DNA of 64,000 nt. Origin: Clostridium acetireducens DSM 10703. GTDB taxonomy: Bacteria; Bacillota; Clostridia; Clostridiales; Clostridiaceae. The notes under the pieces are model-generated. The model was not told the DNA's origin. It did no database searches and worked only from the letters and a program-made list of their open reading frames with translations. A program made the position numbers and the translations under genes. Location of the stretch: assembly GCF_001758365.1 (NCBI RefSeq), contig NZ_LZFO01000006.1, positions 29,715-93,714 of the forward strand, in the 5' to 3' direction. Positions 1 through 8,521 of the stretch are shown in pieces; the stretch's first letter is position 1; each line of letters begins with the position of its first letter.

Positions 1-363
1 AAGCTTTTAAAATATTGCATGAATCCTATAAAAAATAATTTAGAAAATAAACAATCAAAATATTCTCTTTTAACTCCTTTCCAAAAGGATATATATAGTA
101 TTATTAATAAAACTGATTATAAAATTATTCCTGATTTTAAAATTGGAAAATATATTGTGGACTTTCTAATTATAGATAAAAATAAAAAAACAGCTCTTCA
201 ATGCGATGGTGATAAATTTAATATAAATAATAACTGGAAAACACTTTACGAAAGACAAATGAATCTAGAAAAAATAGGCTGGACATTCTTTACTATAAGA
301 GGTAGTGAATTTTATAGAAATCAAGAAAAAACTCTTGATAAATTATACAAAGTATTAAACTAA
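1..363 (+). CDS. C-terminal endonuclease-like (DUF559/Vsr-like) domain protein, 5'-truncated by window edge
   Basis: The reading frame is open back to base 1, so the first Met at 19 is probably internal and the true start lies outside the window. The visible part reads as a PD-(D/E)XK-type restriction-endonuclease-like domain: a VDFLI strand, then KTALQCDGD (acidic residues after a core strand), the segment YERQMNLEKIGWTFFTIRG and the terminal GSEFYRN. This pattern is known at the C-terminus of large superfamily I helicase-like proteins and in stand-alone DUF559/Vsr-like proteins. Inference: this is the tail of a larger helicase/nuclease or a small stand-alone nuclease. A 15-bp AT-rich hairpin follows the stop. 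Confidence 0.6.
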   Translation, partial: KLLKYCMNPIKNNLENKQSKYSLLTPFQKDIYSIINKTDYKIIPDFKIGKYIVDFLIIDKNKKTALQCDGDKFNINNNWKTLYERQMNLEKIGWTFFTIRGSEFYRNQEKTLDKLYKVLN

Positions 364-368
364 AAAAT

Positions 369-407
369 AAATATGTTAATAATACGCTTTATATTATTAA
401 CATATTT
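369..407. terminator. AT-rich hairpin after the truncated endonuclease gene
   Basis: A perfect 15-bp inverted repeat (369-383 against 393-407) with a 9-nt loop starts 5 bp past the stop codon. It lacks G/C pairs and a clear U-tract, so termination is only probable. Confidence 0.4.
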
Positions 408-472
408 AAATATTATTGTTATAGCTGTATAATATTATTATATAGTAATAATTTTTACACAGGAGTGATTTT

Positions 473-844
473 ATGAAAAAAGAAACAAAACAAACCTTAG
501 GGGTAATTTGGAAACATCCTGAAAGTGGTTTAAGTTTTAAAATAGGTATTCTTGAAAAATTTAAGAAAAATTACTATTTTAAATACAATGTAGAAGAAAC
601 TAAAAAAGCTTTAGAAAATGAGGAATTTTCTCTTTTTCCTGCATTTCCTTCTTTAAGCGGTCAATATTTTAAAGAAAGTCTTTTTTCAACTTTTTTAAAT
701 ATGGTTCCTAAAAATAATAGAGGTAAAAATACTGATGAATTTGAAATTTTAAAAAATATAGGTTCTTCAAATAATAACAATTATGAATTTACTAATTTAT
801 CAGAAGAAATTAATAACTTAGAAGAAAAAGGTAATGAAGACTAA
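473..844 (+). CDS. Uncharacterised small protein with LGVIW N-terminal motif
   Basis: A 123-residue soluble protein with a good ribosome-binding site (CAGGAGTG, 7 nt before ATG). The N-terminal half (LGVIWKHPESGLSFKIG, then a predicted strand YYFKYN and an FPAFPSL loop) resembles, from memory, an uncharacterised N-terminal region found in some HIRAN-domain proteins. The HIRAN domain itself is absent here. The C-terminus is Asn/Glu-rich and probably disordered. It stands alone between two hairpins and upstream of cinA. No function can be assigned. Confidence 0.6.
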   Translation: MKKETKQTLGVIWKHPESGLSFKIGILEKFKKNYYFKYNVEETKKALENEEFSLFPAFPSLSGQYFKESLFSTFLNMVPKNNRGKNTDEFEILKNIGSSNNNNYEFTNLSEEINNLEEKGNED

Positions 845-860
845 TGTCTCATTACCTTAT
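829..860 (+). terminator. Hairpin overlapping the stop codon of the LGVIW gene
   Basis: AAGGTAATGA(A)GAC pairs with GTCTCATTACCTT around a short loop. The stop codon at 842-844 sits in the loop region. There is no clear U-tract, so strength is uncertain. Confidence 0.4.
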
Positions 861-1001
861 TACATTACACCTATTATATACATAAACTTTATATTTTAAA
901 TATTTTCTAAATTACTATTCCAAAAATTAAAATTATTTATATGATTATGTTAAAATATTATTTATAAACCACCATAATAAAAATGAAAGAAGGAATACAA
1001 A

Positions 1002-2237
1002 ATGAAAGCTGAAATTTTAGCTGTTGGAACGGAAATACTATTGGGTGATATTGTAAATACTAATGCACAGTATATATCTAAAAGGCTGGCTGATATAGGC
1101 ATATATGTATATAATCAGTCTGTAGTTGGTGATAATCCTAATAGACTTAAAAAATCCTATGAAACAGCCTTTGAAAGATGTAATTTAGTTATAACTACTG
1201 GCGGATTAGGTCCTACCAAAGATGATATTACTAAGGAAATTGCTTTTGATTATTTTAATAAAAAATCAATTTTAAATGAAAAAGCACTAAAAAACATAGA
1301 AACATATTTTAAAAAAACCAATAAAAAAATGGCGGAAAGCAATAAGAAACAAGCTTTTTTCCCTAAAGATTCCCTTATAATACCTAATTTTAACGGAACA
1401 GCTCCTGGATGTATAATTGAAGAAAAAAATAAAATTTTAATAATGCTTCCAGGTCCTCCAAAAGAAATGATTCCTATGTTTGAAGAATCAGTAATTCCTT
1501 TTTTAAAAAAATTTCAAGATGGAATTTTAATTTCTAAAGTACTTAGACTATCTGGCATAGGTGAAAGTAGTGCTGCAGAATTAATAGATGATATATTAAG
1601 CAATCAAACTAATCCTACCATAGCACCTTATGCTAAAGAAGGAGAAGTAATATTTAGAATTACAGCTAAAGCTAAATCAGAAAAAGAAGCTGAAAAATTA
1701 ATTGAACCTATGAAAAAAGAGTTAATAAAAAGATTTGGAAATAATATTTATGGTGAAGGTGAAACAAACCTACAAACAGAAGTATGCAAACTATTAATTG
1801 AGAAAAATTTAACTATAGCAACTGCAGAATCTTGTACAGGTGGACTTTTAACTTCAAAACTTATAGAATTCCCAGGAGTATCCAAATGCCTTTTAGAAGG
1901 AATTGTAACTTACAGTAATACTTCAAAAATTAAAAGATTAGAAGTTAAAAAAGAAACTTTGGACAAATTCGGAGCTGTTAGTGCTGAAACCGCTTGTGAA
2001 ATGGCTAAAGGAATTGCAAAAACATCTAATTCTGATATAGGAATATCTACTACTGGAATTGCTGGTCCTGATGGTCATACTAAAGAAAATCCTGTAGGCT
2101 TAGTATTTTTAGGATTATACATAAACGGTACTTTAAAAACTAAAAAACTTAATTTAACTGGAGATAGAAATAAAATACGAAGAAGAGCCACTATTATGGC
2201 ATTAAATTGGTTAAGAAAAGAAATAATGTATATATGA
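1002..2237 (+). CDS. cinA: CinA: nicotinamide-nucleotide amidohydrolase / ADP-ribose pyrophosphatase-like protein
   Basis: A 411-residue protein of the usual CinA length with both domains intact. The N-terminal MoaB-like domain (about 1-170) opens with EILAVGTEILLGDIVNTNA and carries TGGLGPTKDD and LPGPPKEM. The C-terminal amidohydrolase domain (about 250-411) carries TAESCTGGL, the GIVTYSN segment and GIAGPDG. The family recycles nicotinamide mononucleotide and is involved in pyridine-nucleotide repair. In some species it is linked to recA and competence, but no recA lies next to it here. The gene is monocistronic, with RBS GAAGGAAT and a strong terminator 5 bp downstream. Confidence 0.95.
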   Translation: MKAEILAVGTEILLGDIVNTNAQYISKRLADIGIYVYNQSVVGDNPNRLKKSYETAFERCNLVITTGGLGPTKDDITKEIAFDYFNKKSILNEKALKNIETYFKKTNKKMAESNKKQAFFPKDSLIIPNFNGTAPGCIIEEKNKILIMLPGPPKEMIPMFEESVIPFLKKFQDGILISKVLRLSGIGESSAAELIDDILSNQTNPTIAPYAKEGEVIFRITAKAKSEKEAEKLIEPMKKELIKRFGNNIYGEGETNLQTEVCKLLIEKNLTIATAESCTGGLLTSKLIEFPGVSKCLLEGIVTYSNTSKIKRLEVKKETLDKFGAVSAETACEMAKGIAKTSNSDIGISTTGIAGPDGHTKENPVGLVFLGLYINGTLKTKKLNLTGDRNKIRRRATIMALNWLRKEIMYI

Positions 2238-2242
2238 ATATA

Positions 2243-2279
2243 AAAAAGATGCGACTATTTTTATTATCGCATCTTTTTT
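2243..2279. terminator. Bidirectional intrinsic terminator between cinA and rplY
   Basis: AAAAAGATGCGA pairs with TCGCATCTTTTT around a 12-nt loop. The A-tract on the left and T-tract on the right make it work in both directions between convergent genes. Confidence 0.85.
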
Positions 2280-2282
2280 ATG

Positions 2283-2816
2283 CTAAACTGTTACTGTAGC
2301 TATAATTTCTTCTGTTTCTTTCATGGTTCTTATTTCAGAATTTAATCCTAAATCTTTTACCTTTATATTATCTCCAAAGTCTTTAGCACTTACATCTAGC
2401 TTTATAATATCTGGTATTTTTGCTGCTTCCCCTGCTACTTCAACTTCACTTAAATACATTTGTAAGTACAATCCTTTTGTTTTTAAACTACTTCTTCCTG
2501 TATATACTATAGGGATTGTCCAATTAACAAGTTCGTTTCTTTTAACTAATTGTATATCTACATGTGCTATTTTGTTAGTAACTAAGTCTCTAGATACTTC
2601 TTTTATTATTCCTAAATTTTCTTCATTGTCTATTGATATTAATATCTTCGACTTTTCTCCTTTTACTTTTAAGAAATTAATAAACTCTACTTCTTTAAAT
2701 TTTACTGGTATAGTTTGTGAATTTTTACCGTAAACTACTCCTGGAATAAAACCATTTTTTCTTGATTTTTTAGCATTTTCAACTCTTTTAGTACCTACAA
2801 GAACTAATTTTTCCAT
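2283..2816 (-). CDS. rplY: 50S ribosomal protein bL25, CTC/TL5 type
   Basis: A 177-residue protein of the long (CTC/TL5) form of bL25. The N-terminal 5S-rRNA-binding domain (about 1-90) contains KNGFIPGVVYGKN and SRDLVTNKIAHVDIQ. The C-terminal beta domain ends with ETEEIIATV. It binds 5S rRNA in the central protuberance of the large subunit. In Bacillus the homologue Ctc is a general stress protein. It is monocistronic, with an RBS (GGGGGAA) 7-12 nt before ATG. Confidence 0.93.
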   Translation of the reverse strand: MEKLVLVGTKRVENAKKSRKNGFIPGVVYGKNSQTIPVKFKEVEFINFLKVKGEKSKILISIDNEENLGIIKEVSRDLVTNKIAHVDIQLVKRNELVNWTIPIVYTGRSSLKTKGLYLQMYLSEVEVAGEAAKIPDIIKLDVSAKDFGDNIKVKDLGLNSEIRTMKETEEIIATVTV

Positions 2817-2962
2817 TTAAAATTCCCCCTAACTCTGCTTATATTTACTATTATATCATATTTATGTAATTAATTATACATTTAACCTACATATCTAATT
2901 AATACCTCAATTTAGTATAACATTTAAAAATAAACAAACTATTAATAAAATTAATTATATAT

Positions 2963-3018
2963 ATCTAGGTTATTGACTAAAAAATTATCTCAATCATTTT
3001 TTAGTCAATAACCTAGAT
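2963..3018. repeat. Perfect 23-bp inverted repeat (possible terminator)
   Basis: Bases 2963-2985 and 2996-3018 are exact reverse complements separated by 10 nt. The repeat ends 3 bp past the stop of the downstream (minus-strand) rhodanese gene. There is no U-tract on either side, so a terminator role is likely but not certain. It is longer and more perfect than a typical terminator stem. Confidence 0.8.
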
Positions 3019-3021
3019 GCA

Positions 3022-3447
3022 TTATTTAATAACAGTTTTATAAGGCCATTTTTCAATTCCACCTAAATCATAAACATTCATGTATCCTTTTTTTATTAAT
3101 ATATTGCTTGCTGATTTACTTCTATTTCCTGTCCTACAATAAACAAATATAGTACTATCTTTATTAGGTATTTTATTTTCTACTTCTCTATCTAATATGT
3201 TTAATGGTATTAATACACTATTAGGTATATGTTCTTTTCTATATTCTTTTTTTGTTCTTACATCTAAAATTATAATATTTTTATTACTAGAAATTTTTTC
3301 TTTAGCTTTTTCAGGAGATATTGTTTTATATAAAGTTTCTTTTTTATTAGTTTTCAATATAGCTTTTTCATTTAATTTATATCCATAATAAAAACCAACT
3401 AACATTATTAAAAATATTCCAGATAGTATTATTATTTTTTTATTCAT
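3022..3447 (-). CDS. Membrane-anchored rhodanese-like sulfurtransferase
   Basis: A 141-residue protein with an N-terminal membrane anchor (about 4-23, IIILSGIFLIMLVGFYYGY) and one rhodanese domain (about 42-138). LDVRTKKEYRKEHIPNSVLIP is the classic entry motif. Catalytic Cys104 sits in YCRTGNRSKSA, and LGGIEKWP closes the fold. The active-site loop is of the single-domain PspE/GlpE type. Inference: an extracytoplasmic sulfur carrier or redox role. RBS GGAGGAGA gives a clear start. It may be co-transcribed with no neighbour, as the next gene upstream is on the same strand but ends before it. Confidence 0.88.
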   Translation of the reverse strand: MNKKIIILSGIFLIMLVGFYYGYKLNEKAILKTNKKETLYKTISPEKAKEKISSNKNIIILDVRTKKEYRKEHIPNSVLIPLNILDREVENKIPNKDSTIFVYCRTGNRSKSASNILIKKGYMNVYDLGGIEKWPYKTVIK

Positions 3448-3477
3448 TTAAATCTCCTCCTAAAAAAGTAAAATACA

Positions 3478-4722
3478 TTAATAATCAAATACTCTATCAC
3501 TTCCAGCCCCATATCTATCAATATATATTTTTCTATTATTTGTATCTATACTAAATATATCAAAAGCATTTTCCACAAAAGTTTTTATATACCTTTTAGG
3601 AGCCAAATAAGGGCTAATTTGTATAGGAACTGAATTCAAAGTAGATATATACATTATTCCATTTACTTTATCTGAATTATCCATATGAACATGTCCATTT
3701 ATAACAGCTATTACATCCATAGAACCTTGTGAAGAAAAATCTACATTTACATATTGACCAAAATCTCCTTTTGTTTTATTAGATTTATATTTTTTTCCAT
3801 ATTTAAAACTTTCAATAACTTTCATCATTATATCACCATTTGGAATAGATTTATCATAATTAATTTTTTTGTTAATACTTACATGGCTAAAAAATATAGT
3901 TTTCCATTCTTTTTTATCTTCTTTATTTGAAAAATCTAAAGCCTTATTAGCTACCCAATTTAATTGTTCATTAGAAATACCATATTGTAATATGCCATTA
4001 TATTTAGGTTTGCCATTTTCATGGTATATTTCTGGTATATCATTTGTATTAAGTACTATAATTCTCAATTTTTTATTAGGAAAATCTTTATAATAGTACA
4101 TTCCCTCAGGATTTTTTTCATCTACTATTATACCCTTAATATACTTTCCTATAGTAATATTATAAAATTCTCTTTTAGAAATAACATTATGGTGTGATTG
4201 AGGTGTGTTTCTCACATTATAATAACTATTATCATCGTGATTTCCAACTGCATAAAATGTAGGGCATTGATTATTTTTGCATAACTCTCCTAATACTTTA
4301 TCTAAATACATAATTGATTTATTTTTTTTGTCATATCCATCTATTATATCTCCACCATGTATAACAAAATCAGAACCTATAAGTCTAGACATTTCTTTAA
4401 CTTCTCTAAAGTGCTTTATTGCTTTATCTCTAAAACCTGAAGTTTCATCATAATGACTATCGGTTATAAATTCAAAAATAATAAAATTATTCTTTTTCCT
4501 ACTCAATACTTGAGAAGAAATTTCTTCTAAGTTTTTTAATGAATATCTAGGTAAAGAATACTTTTCTACTTTATTTATTATATTAACTATATACCTATTT
4601 ACTAAATTTTTAGTATATTCTTTTAAAACATTTACTTCACTAGAAAAAAATAAAATTATTATTGTAATTAATATTATAATTAATTTTATAGTAGTTTTTT
4701 TATTTTTAGTTATACTTATCAT
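3478..4722 (-). CDS. Membrane-anchored calcineurin-like metallophosphoesterase
   Basis: A 414-residue protein with an N-terminal membrane segment (about 12-30) and an extracytoplasmic metallophosphoesterase domain. All metal-binding blocks are visible: ITDSHYD, GGDIIDGYD, GNHDD, FFSHVSIN and NGHVHMDN. The family hydrolyses phosphomono- or diesters with two metal ions. The substrate is unknown. It precedes the rhodanese gene by 30 bp in the direction of transcription, so the two may form a small surface-protein operon. Confidence 0.85.
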   Translation of the reverse strand: MISITKNKKTTIKLIIILITIIILFFSSEVNVLKEYTKNLVNRYIVNIINKVEKYSLPRYSLKNLEEISSQVLSRKKNNFIIFEFITDSHYDETSGFRDKAIKHFREVKEMSRLIGSDFVIHGGDIIDGYDKKNKSIMYLDKVLGELCKNNQCPTFYAVGNHDDNSYYNVRNTPQSHHNVISKREFYNITIGKYIKGIIVDEKNPEGMYYYKDFPNKKLRIIVLNTNDIPEIYHENGKPKYNGILQYGISNEQLNWVANKALDFSNKEDKKEWKTIFFSHVSINKKINYDKSIPNGDIMMKVIESFKYGKKYKSNKTKGDFGQYVNVDFSSQGSMDVIAVINGHVHMDNSDKVNGIMYISTLNSVPIQISPYLAPKRYIKTFVENAFDIFSIDTNNRKIYIDRYGAGSDRVFDY

Positions 4723-4816
4723 TATATCCCTTCTATATTAATTAATTATTCTTTATTTTAACATAAATATATACGCATTTTAAAGCTTAATTAAAAAAAA
4801 TATATATTTACATTAT

Positions 4817-4845
4817 AAAAAACCCCACACAGCTGTGGAGTTTTC
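4817..4845 (-). terminator. Intrinsic terminator of the 4846-5346 gene
   Basis: On the minus strand a stem with the perfect palindrome CCACAGCTGTGG is followed by GGGGTTTTTT. It starts directly after the stop codon. Confidence 0.85.
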
Positions 4846-5346
4846 TTATAATGATAACTTTTCTTCCCAATTAATTTCTACAGTACCTTGTACATCTTTT
4901 ACTTTTTCCGCCTTTGATTGTAAATAACAAGCTTCACTAAAACATTCCCAATTTTCATCTTTAAATCTTAATACTTCATCTAATGTTAAATATAATATAT
5001 AGCAAGGAAAATCTCTAAACTTACAAAAACTAGTTACCTCTTTAATTCTATCTTCCTTTAATACTCCATATAAAGTATTTACTTTATCTTCTGGATAAAT
5101 TATTTGAACTTGGTTTTTATTATAAGGAAGTAGAAAAGTTTTATAATTATATATTTTCATTTTAATATAACCCTGACTTTTATCAATTAAATAACCAAAA
5201 TTACATTTCTTCCTTAATTCTTTTGGTATACTAGATTTTAATAAATTATATACTTTTAAAACTTTTTCTCTTCCCTCTTCTCCTACTCTTCTTTTTTTTA
5301 AAACAGAGTACATCGCATTTTTTTCTTCTAATACCTTTTTATTCAT
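4846..5346 (-). CDS. Uncharacterised 166-residue protein
   Basis: A soluble basic protein that I do not recognise. It has a helical Lys/Arg-rich N-terminus (KKRRVGEEGREKVLKVYNLL), a central strand-rich region, and Cys residues in FCKFRDFPCYILYL and WECFSEACYLQ. It has no signal peptide. The gene is monocistronic with a strong terminator. The RBS is weak (GGGGTAG well upstream). The leader between 5347 and 5460 contains three short stem-loops, read from the minus strand, that could be a cis-regulatory region for this gene. Confidence 0.6.
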   Translation of the reverse strand: MNKKVLEEKNAMYSVLKKRRVGEEGREKVLKVYNLLKSSIPKELRKKCNFGYLIDKSQGYIKMKIYNYKTFLLPYNKNQVQIIYPEDKVNTLYGVLKEDRIKEVTSFCKFRDFPCYILYLTLDEVLRFKDENWECFSEACYLQSKAEKVKDVQGTVEINWEEKLSL

Positions 5347-5387
5347 TATATATACTACCCCTTTAAAATTTTACTTATATTAAAAAA

Positions 5388-5456
5388 TTAGGATTTCAAA
5401 GAATCCTAACTATTATTTTCAGTAAAAATAATAGATACCCAAAGGCATCTTAATAA
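5388..5456 (-). other. Cluster of three small stem-loops in the 5347-5623 intergenic region
   Basis: TTAGGATTT/AATCCTAA, CTATTATTTT/AAAAATAATAG and, on the minus strand, GATGCC/GGTATC hairpins follow one another. They lie in the 5' leader of the minus-strand gene at 4846-5346. I matched them to no riboswitch class. The rest of the gap shows nothing recognisable. Confidence 0.3.
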
Positions 5457-5623
5457 AAAACATATATAAAGTTATTTAAAATTTATAAATAAATTAAAAA
5501 AGTTCATTTTATATCTCTTCTATCTATTATTATATATCATTGCCAAATATATTGCAAACCAGTAACATAGATTCATTAATCACATATATTTATATAGTAA
5601 CTAATTATTAAAAGGAGAATTAT

Positions 5624-6238
5624 ATGCATTTTATATCTTTACTCTTATTTGTGCTTTCAGCAAATATAGATAATATAATAGTCGGTATTACTTATGGAAT
5701 AAAACAATTAAATTTAACATCAACTAATATAATGACTATAACTATTATAATTACTCTTGGAACAGCAATTTCTATGTACTTTGGAAAAATTATTTGTTTA
5801 TATATAAATTCAAACTTAGCTAATAATCTAGGTAGTGGTATGTTAATAATTTTAGGTCTTTGGTATATTGTGGATTTTTTGTTAAGCACTATGAAAATTC
5901 ATAAAAATAAAGATAAAACAAATCATTTATGTTATAAAGAAGTACTAAATAATCCTGAAAAAGCAGATATAGATAAATCAGGGAGCATAGATTTTAAAGA
6001 ATGTACTTTTTTATCTATAGCATTAACTTTAAATAACAGTGCTTTAGGAATAAGTGCTAGTTTAGCTGGATTAAATATAAAAATTACAATTATATTGACA
6101 TTTATTATAGGTATATTAACTATTAAATTAGGATTATATATAGGGAGAAAATGTACTTCAAACTTTTTAAATAAATATGCAAATTTAATATCTGGTTTTA
6201 TAATAATTTTAGTAGGAATAATAGAACTAATTATATAA
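5624..6238 (+). CDS. ytaF: YtaF-family sporulation membrane protein (MntP-like fold)
   Basis: A 204-residue integral membrane protein with about six hydrophobic segments split by a hydrophilic central loop. The loop carries the family signature NNPEKADIDKSGSIDFKEC just before the second half. Two sub-repeats (SANIDNIIVGITYGIK and LTLNNSALGISASLAG) mirror each other, as in the MntP/LysE-type efflux families. YtaF is sporulation-associated in Bacillus and its transported substrate is not established. RBS AAAGGAGAA decides the start. Confidence 0.85.
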   Translation: MHFISLLLFVLSANIDNIIVGITYGIKQLNLTSTNIMTITIIITLGTAISMYFGKIICLYINSNLANNLGSGMLIILGLWYIVDFLLSTMKIHKNKDKTNHLCYKEVLNNPEKADIDKSGSIDFKECTFLSIALTLNNSALGISASLAGLNIKITIILTFIIGILTIKLGLYIGRKCTSNFLNKYANLISGFIIILVGIIELII

Positions 6239-6262
6239 GATATATTATATCCTATATAATTA
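6228..6262. terminator. AT-rich bidirectional hairpin between ytaF and a convergent gene
   Basis: AATTATATAAGATA pairs with TATCCTATATAATT with one mismatch. It overlaps the ytaF stop region and has no G/C-rich core, so it is a weak terminator candidate. Confidence 0.4.
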
Positions 6263-6267
6263 GTTTA

Positions 6268-6561
6268 CTAAACTTCTTTGTAATCTACATCTATAATATT
6301 TTCACTAAAATCTACATCCTTATTTACTTTATTACTTTTAGTATTTGTCCAACTGCTTTTATATGATCTTTTTTTTAATACTTTTTCTCTTATACTAAAA
6401 TTTTTAAAATAACTTTTACATTTTTTAAATATCCAAAAAGAAAGGACCAATAAAATAATTAATGGCACTAAAGTAAAAAACAAATACACAGCTGCAACGA
6501 TAATTAATATTGATAATAAAATGAATAACCAATTAGAGAACTTATTATTTATAAATTCCAT
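6268..6561 (-). CDS. Small membrane protein, function unknown
   Basis: A 97-residue protein with two adjacent hydrophobic stretches (about 10-30 and 30-48) followed by a basic and then acidic cytoplasmic tail (KKRSYKSSW ... IIDVDYKEV). It has no recognisable family signature. The RBS (GGTAGAGAAG) is plausible. It lies 85 bp downstream of the DUF503 gene on the same strand and may be co-transcribed. Confidence 0.6.
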   Translation of the reverse strand: MEFINNKFSNWLFILLSILIIVAAVYLFFTLVPLIILLVLSFWIFKKCKSYFKNFSIREKVLKKRSYKSSWTNTKSNKVNKDVDFSENIIDVDYKEV

Positions 6562-6646
6562 TTTATCTTCTCTACCTTTCTTAATTTTATTAAGATAATT
6601 ATATCATAAAATCACTTAAATTATATGAATAAAGAATGAACTTTAT

Positions 6647-6937
6647 TCATATAATTTCTATTTCAATATCCTGTATTACTGCATCTGTTATTTTCTCAAT
6701 ATAATCTATAACATTTTGCATCACTCTATCAACATGCCTTTTATCATTACTTATACAGGCAATTCCTAAAGTAATAGTTTGATGATAATCTTGATTTTCA
6801 ATTTCTGATATAGACACATTAAATTTATTATGAACTTTAGCTATTATGCTTTTAACTATCATTCTCTTTTCCTTTAAAGAATGTACCCAGTTAGCCATTA
6901 AATAAATTTTCCCAGAACCTATAACCATATTATACAC
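6647..6937 (-). CDS. DUF503 (YlxP-like) protein
   Basis: A 96-residue protein matching the DUF503/YlxP pattern: a beta start, then SLKEKRMIVKSIIAKVHNKFNVSISE, followed by Q..TLGIACISND and a C-terminal helix-strand unit (VIDYIEKI ... IEIEII). It is a small ferredoxin-like fold protein. The Bacillus gene ylxP sits beside infB and rbfA, suggesting a ribosome-linked role, but that context is absent here. RBS AAGGAAGG. Confidence 0.85.
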   Translation of the reverse strand: MYNMVIGSGKIYLMANWVHSLKEKRMIVKSIIAKVHNKFNVSISEIENQDYHQTITLGIACISNDKRHVDRVMQNVIDYIEKITDAVIQDIEIEII

Positions 6938-7066
6938 CTTCCTTATTGCAAATCAGTATTTTTTATATTATATCATAATTTTTTACATTGATTATATTGG
7001 TTTTTTTTCATAAAATTATATTATATGAGTATTTGTAATATAATAAAAATAATAAGAGGTGAAGTT

Positions 7067-8521
7067 ATGAAAACTAATATAAGAACTACCAAGAGAATAC
7101 TATCTATAGTTTTAATATTTTTCTTTATATCAATTGTACCCGTAAGCCAATTAGTACATGCAACTAAAGATGATGATGTATTAAAATTATCTGATAAAGA
7201 TTCAATAACTATAGCATTAAAAAATAGTAAAGATTTAAAAAAGATGAATTTAGCTTTATCATCTATGAACAGAAAATTAATTAGTTTAAAAAAATTAAGT
7301 GATGAAATGGATAAAGCTTTAAAAGCACTGGATGAATATCAAATACTTTATAGTAAAGAAAAAAAAATGCTCAATAGCTCCTCAAAAGATAAATTTCAAG
7401 AATATTTAAATCTCCAAAAAGAAATATTTGAAATTTCTCAAGACAATAAAATAAATCAAAATGAGAAAAAGCGAAGAATTCAAGAAATACAATATCAATT
7501 ATCCATTTTAAATTTCACTGAAGATGAAAGTAAACTATTAATGACTACAAAAGAAACATCTCAGTTATTTGCTTATAAAATAATGTTTAAAAAATTAGGT
7601 ATAGATAATCCCTATATTAGTGATAGAGAAAAATTCGAAAAATTTATAAAGCCCAGAGATTTTTTTTGGTACTCTATGGAAGCAGAAATAAAAAAAACAA
7701 GGAATAAAAAGTCTCAACTAAAAAATACTATAGAGCTTTCTACTATAAAATCATTTAATGTACTTTATCAATTAAATCAAATGGTAAAGATAAAAGAAGA
7801 TATTTATAATATACAAAATAAAGATTTTAAACAAACTTGTATAAAATTTAAAAATGGACAAGTATCTAGATTAGAAAGAGATTGTGTTGAAAGAGAATTA
7901 AAAAAATGTGCTTTGGATTTAGAAAACACAAAAAGAAATAAAGATAATATGGAAATGAATTTCAAAAAATTATTAGGCATATCTTTATATAAAAATATAG
8001 AAATTATTAATAAAACTGATACTGCTAAATTATCTTTAGATAAAGAAGACTACTTAAAAAACGCAATAAAAAACAGAGCTGAGATTTTAAATGATAATAT
8101 AGATATAGATGTAAAGAAACGTGAATTAAGTATTATAAAAAAATATTTAGCATCAAAGGACATAGAATGGATAGAAGGAGAAAATTCTGTATGTCAAGCT
8201 GAAATCAAATTAAATAATTCTAAAAATTTAATAGAGAAAGATATTCTTTCTTCTTATATAGAAATAGAAAATTATAAAAATAAATTAGAAATGTCTCATA
8301 AAACTTTAAATAATGCTAAAGAAAAACTTAAAGATGTTAATAAAACTCATGAAGTTGGTATGAGTACATTATTGGCTACTTTAAAAGCAAAATTATATGT
8401 AACTCAATGTGAAATAGAATCTATTAAATCAAATTTAGATTACCAAGAATCTTTGTATAAAATTAAATTTGCTAGTGAAATAGGATATATAAATAAAGGA
8501 GGCTTTACAAATGAAAAATAA
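7067..8521 (+). CDS. Exported TolC-like coiled-coil protein
   Basis: About 484 residues. I take the start at 7067 rather than 7025, because AGAGGTGAAG precedes it and a signal peptide follows immediately (RRILSIVL-type hydrophobic core, cleavage probable near VHA-TKDD). The rest is nearly all helical. The C-terminal half follows the TolC/OEP pattern, with a long helix, a G-M/V-S turn (EVGMSTLLATLKAKL) and another long helix. Clostridia have no outer membrane, so the role is unknown; possibilities are an efflux or secretion adaptor, or a cell-envelope spacer. It overlaps its paralogue downstream by 11 bp, so the two are translationally coupled. Confidence 0.75.
   Translation: MKTNIRTTKRILSIVLIFFFISIVPVSQLVHATKDDDVLKLSDKDSITIALKNSKDLKKMNLALSSMNRKLISLKKLSDEMDKALKALDEYQILYSKEKKMLNSSSKDKFQEYLNLQKEIFEISQDNKINQNEKKRRIQEIQYQLSILNFTEDESKLLMTTKETSQLFAYKIMFKKLGIDNPYISDREKFEKFIKPRDFFWYSMEAEIKKTRNKKSQLKNTIELSTIKSFNVLYQLNQMVKIKEDIYNIQNKDFKQTCIKFKNGQVSRLERDCVERELKKCALDLENTKRNKDNMEMNFKKLLGISLYKNIEIINKTDTAKLSLDKEDYLKNAIKNRAEILNDNIDIDVKKRELSIIKKYLASKDIEWIEGENSVCQAEIKLNNSKNLIEKDILSSYIEIENYKNKLEMSHKTLNNAKEKLKDVNKTHEVGMSTLLATLKAKLYVTQCEIESIKSNLDYQESLYKIKFASEIGYINKGGFTNEK

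Noticed and set aside
5388..5456. Manganese-type (yybP-ykoY) riboswitch ahead of ytaF
   Set aside because: None of the conserved loop motifs are present; the stem-loops lie closer to, and read better from, the minus-strand gene.
7025..7066. Upstream ATG of the first TolC-like gene, and similar upstream starts at 42079, 59011, 23486, 61963 and 37385
   Set aside because: The internal Met in each case has a strong RBS (AGAGGTGAAG, GGGAGGAC, GGGAGGATTAG, GGAGGAAT, AAAGGAGTG, GGAGG) and, where relevant, starts a signal peptide or known domain; the upstream ones have none.
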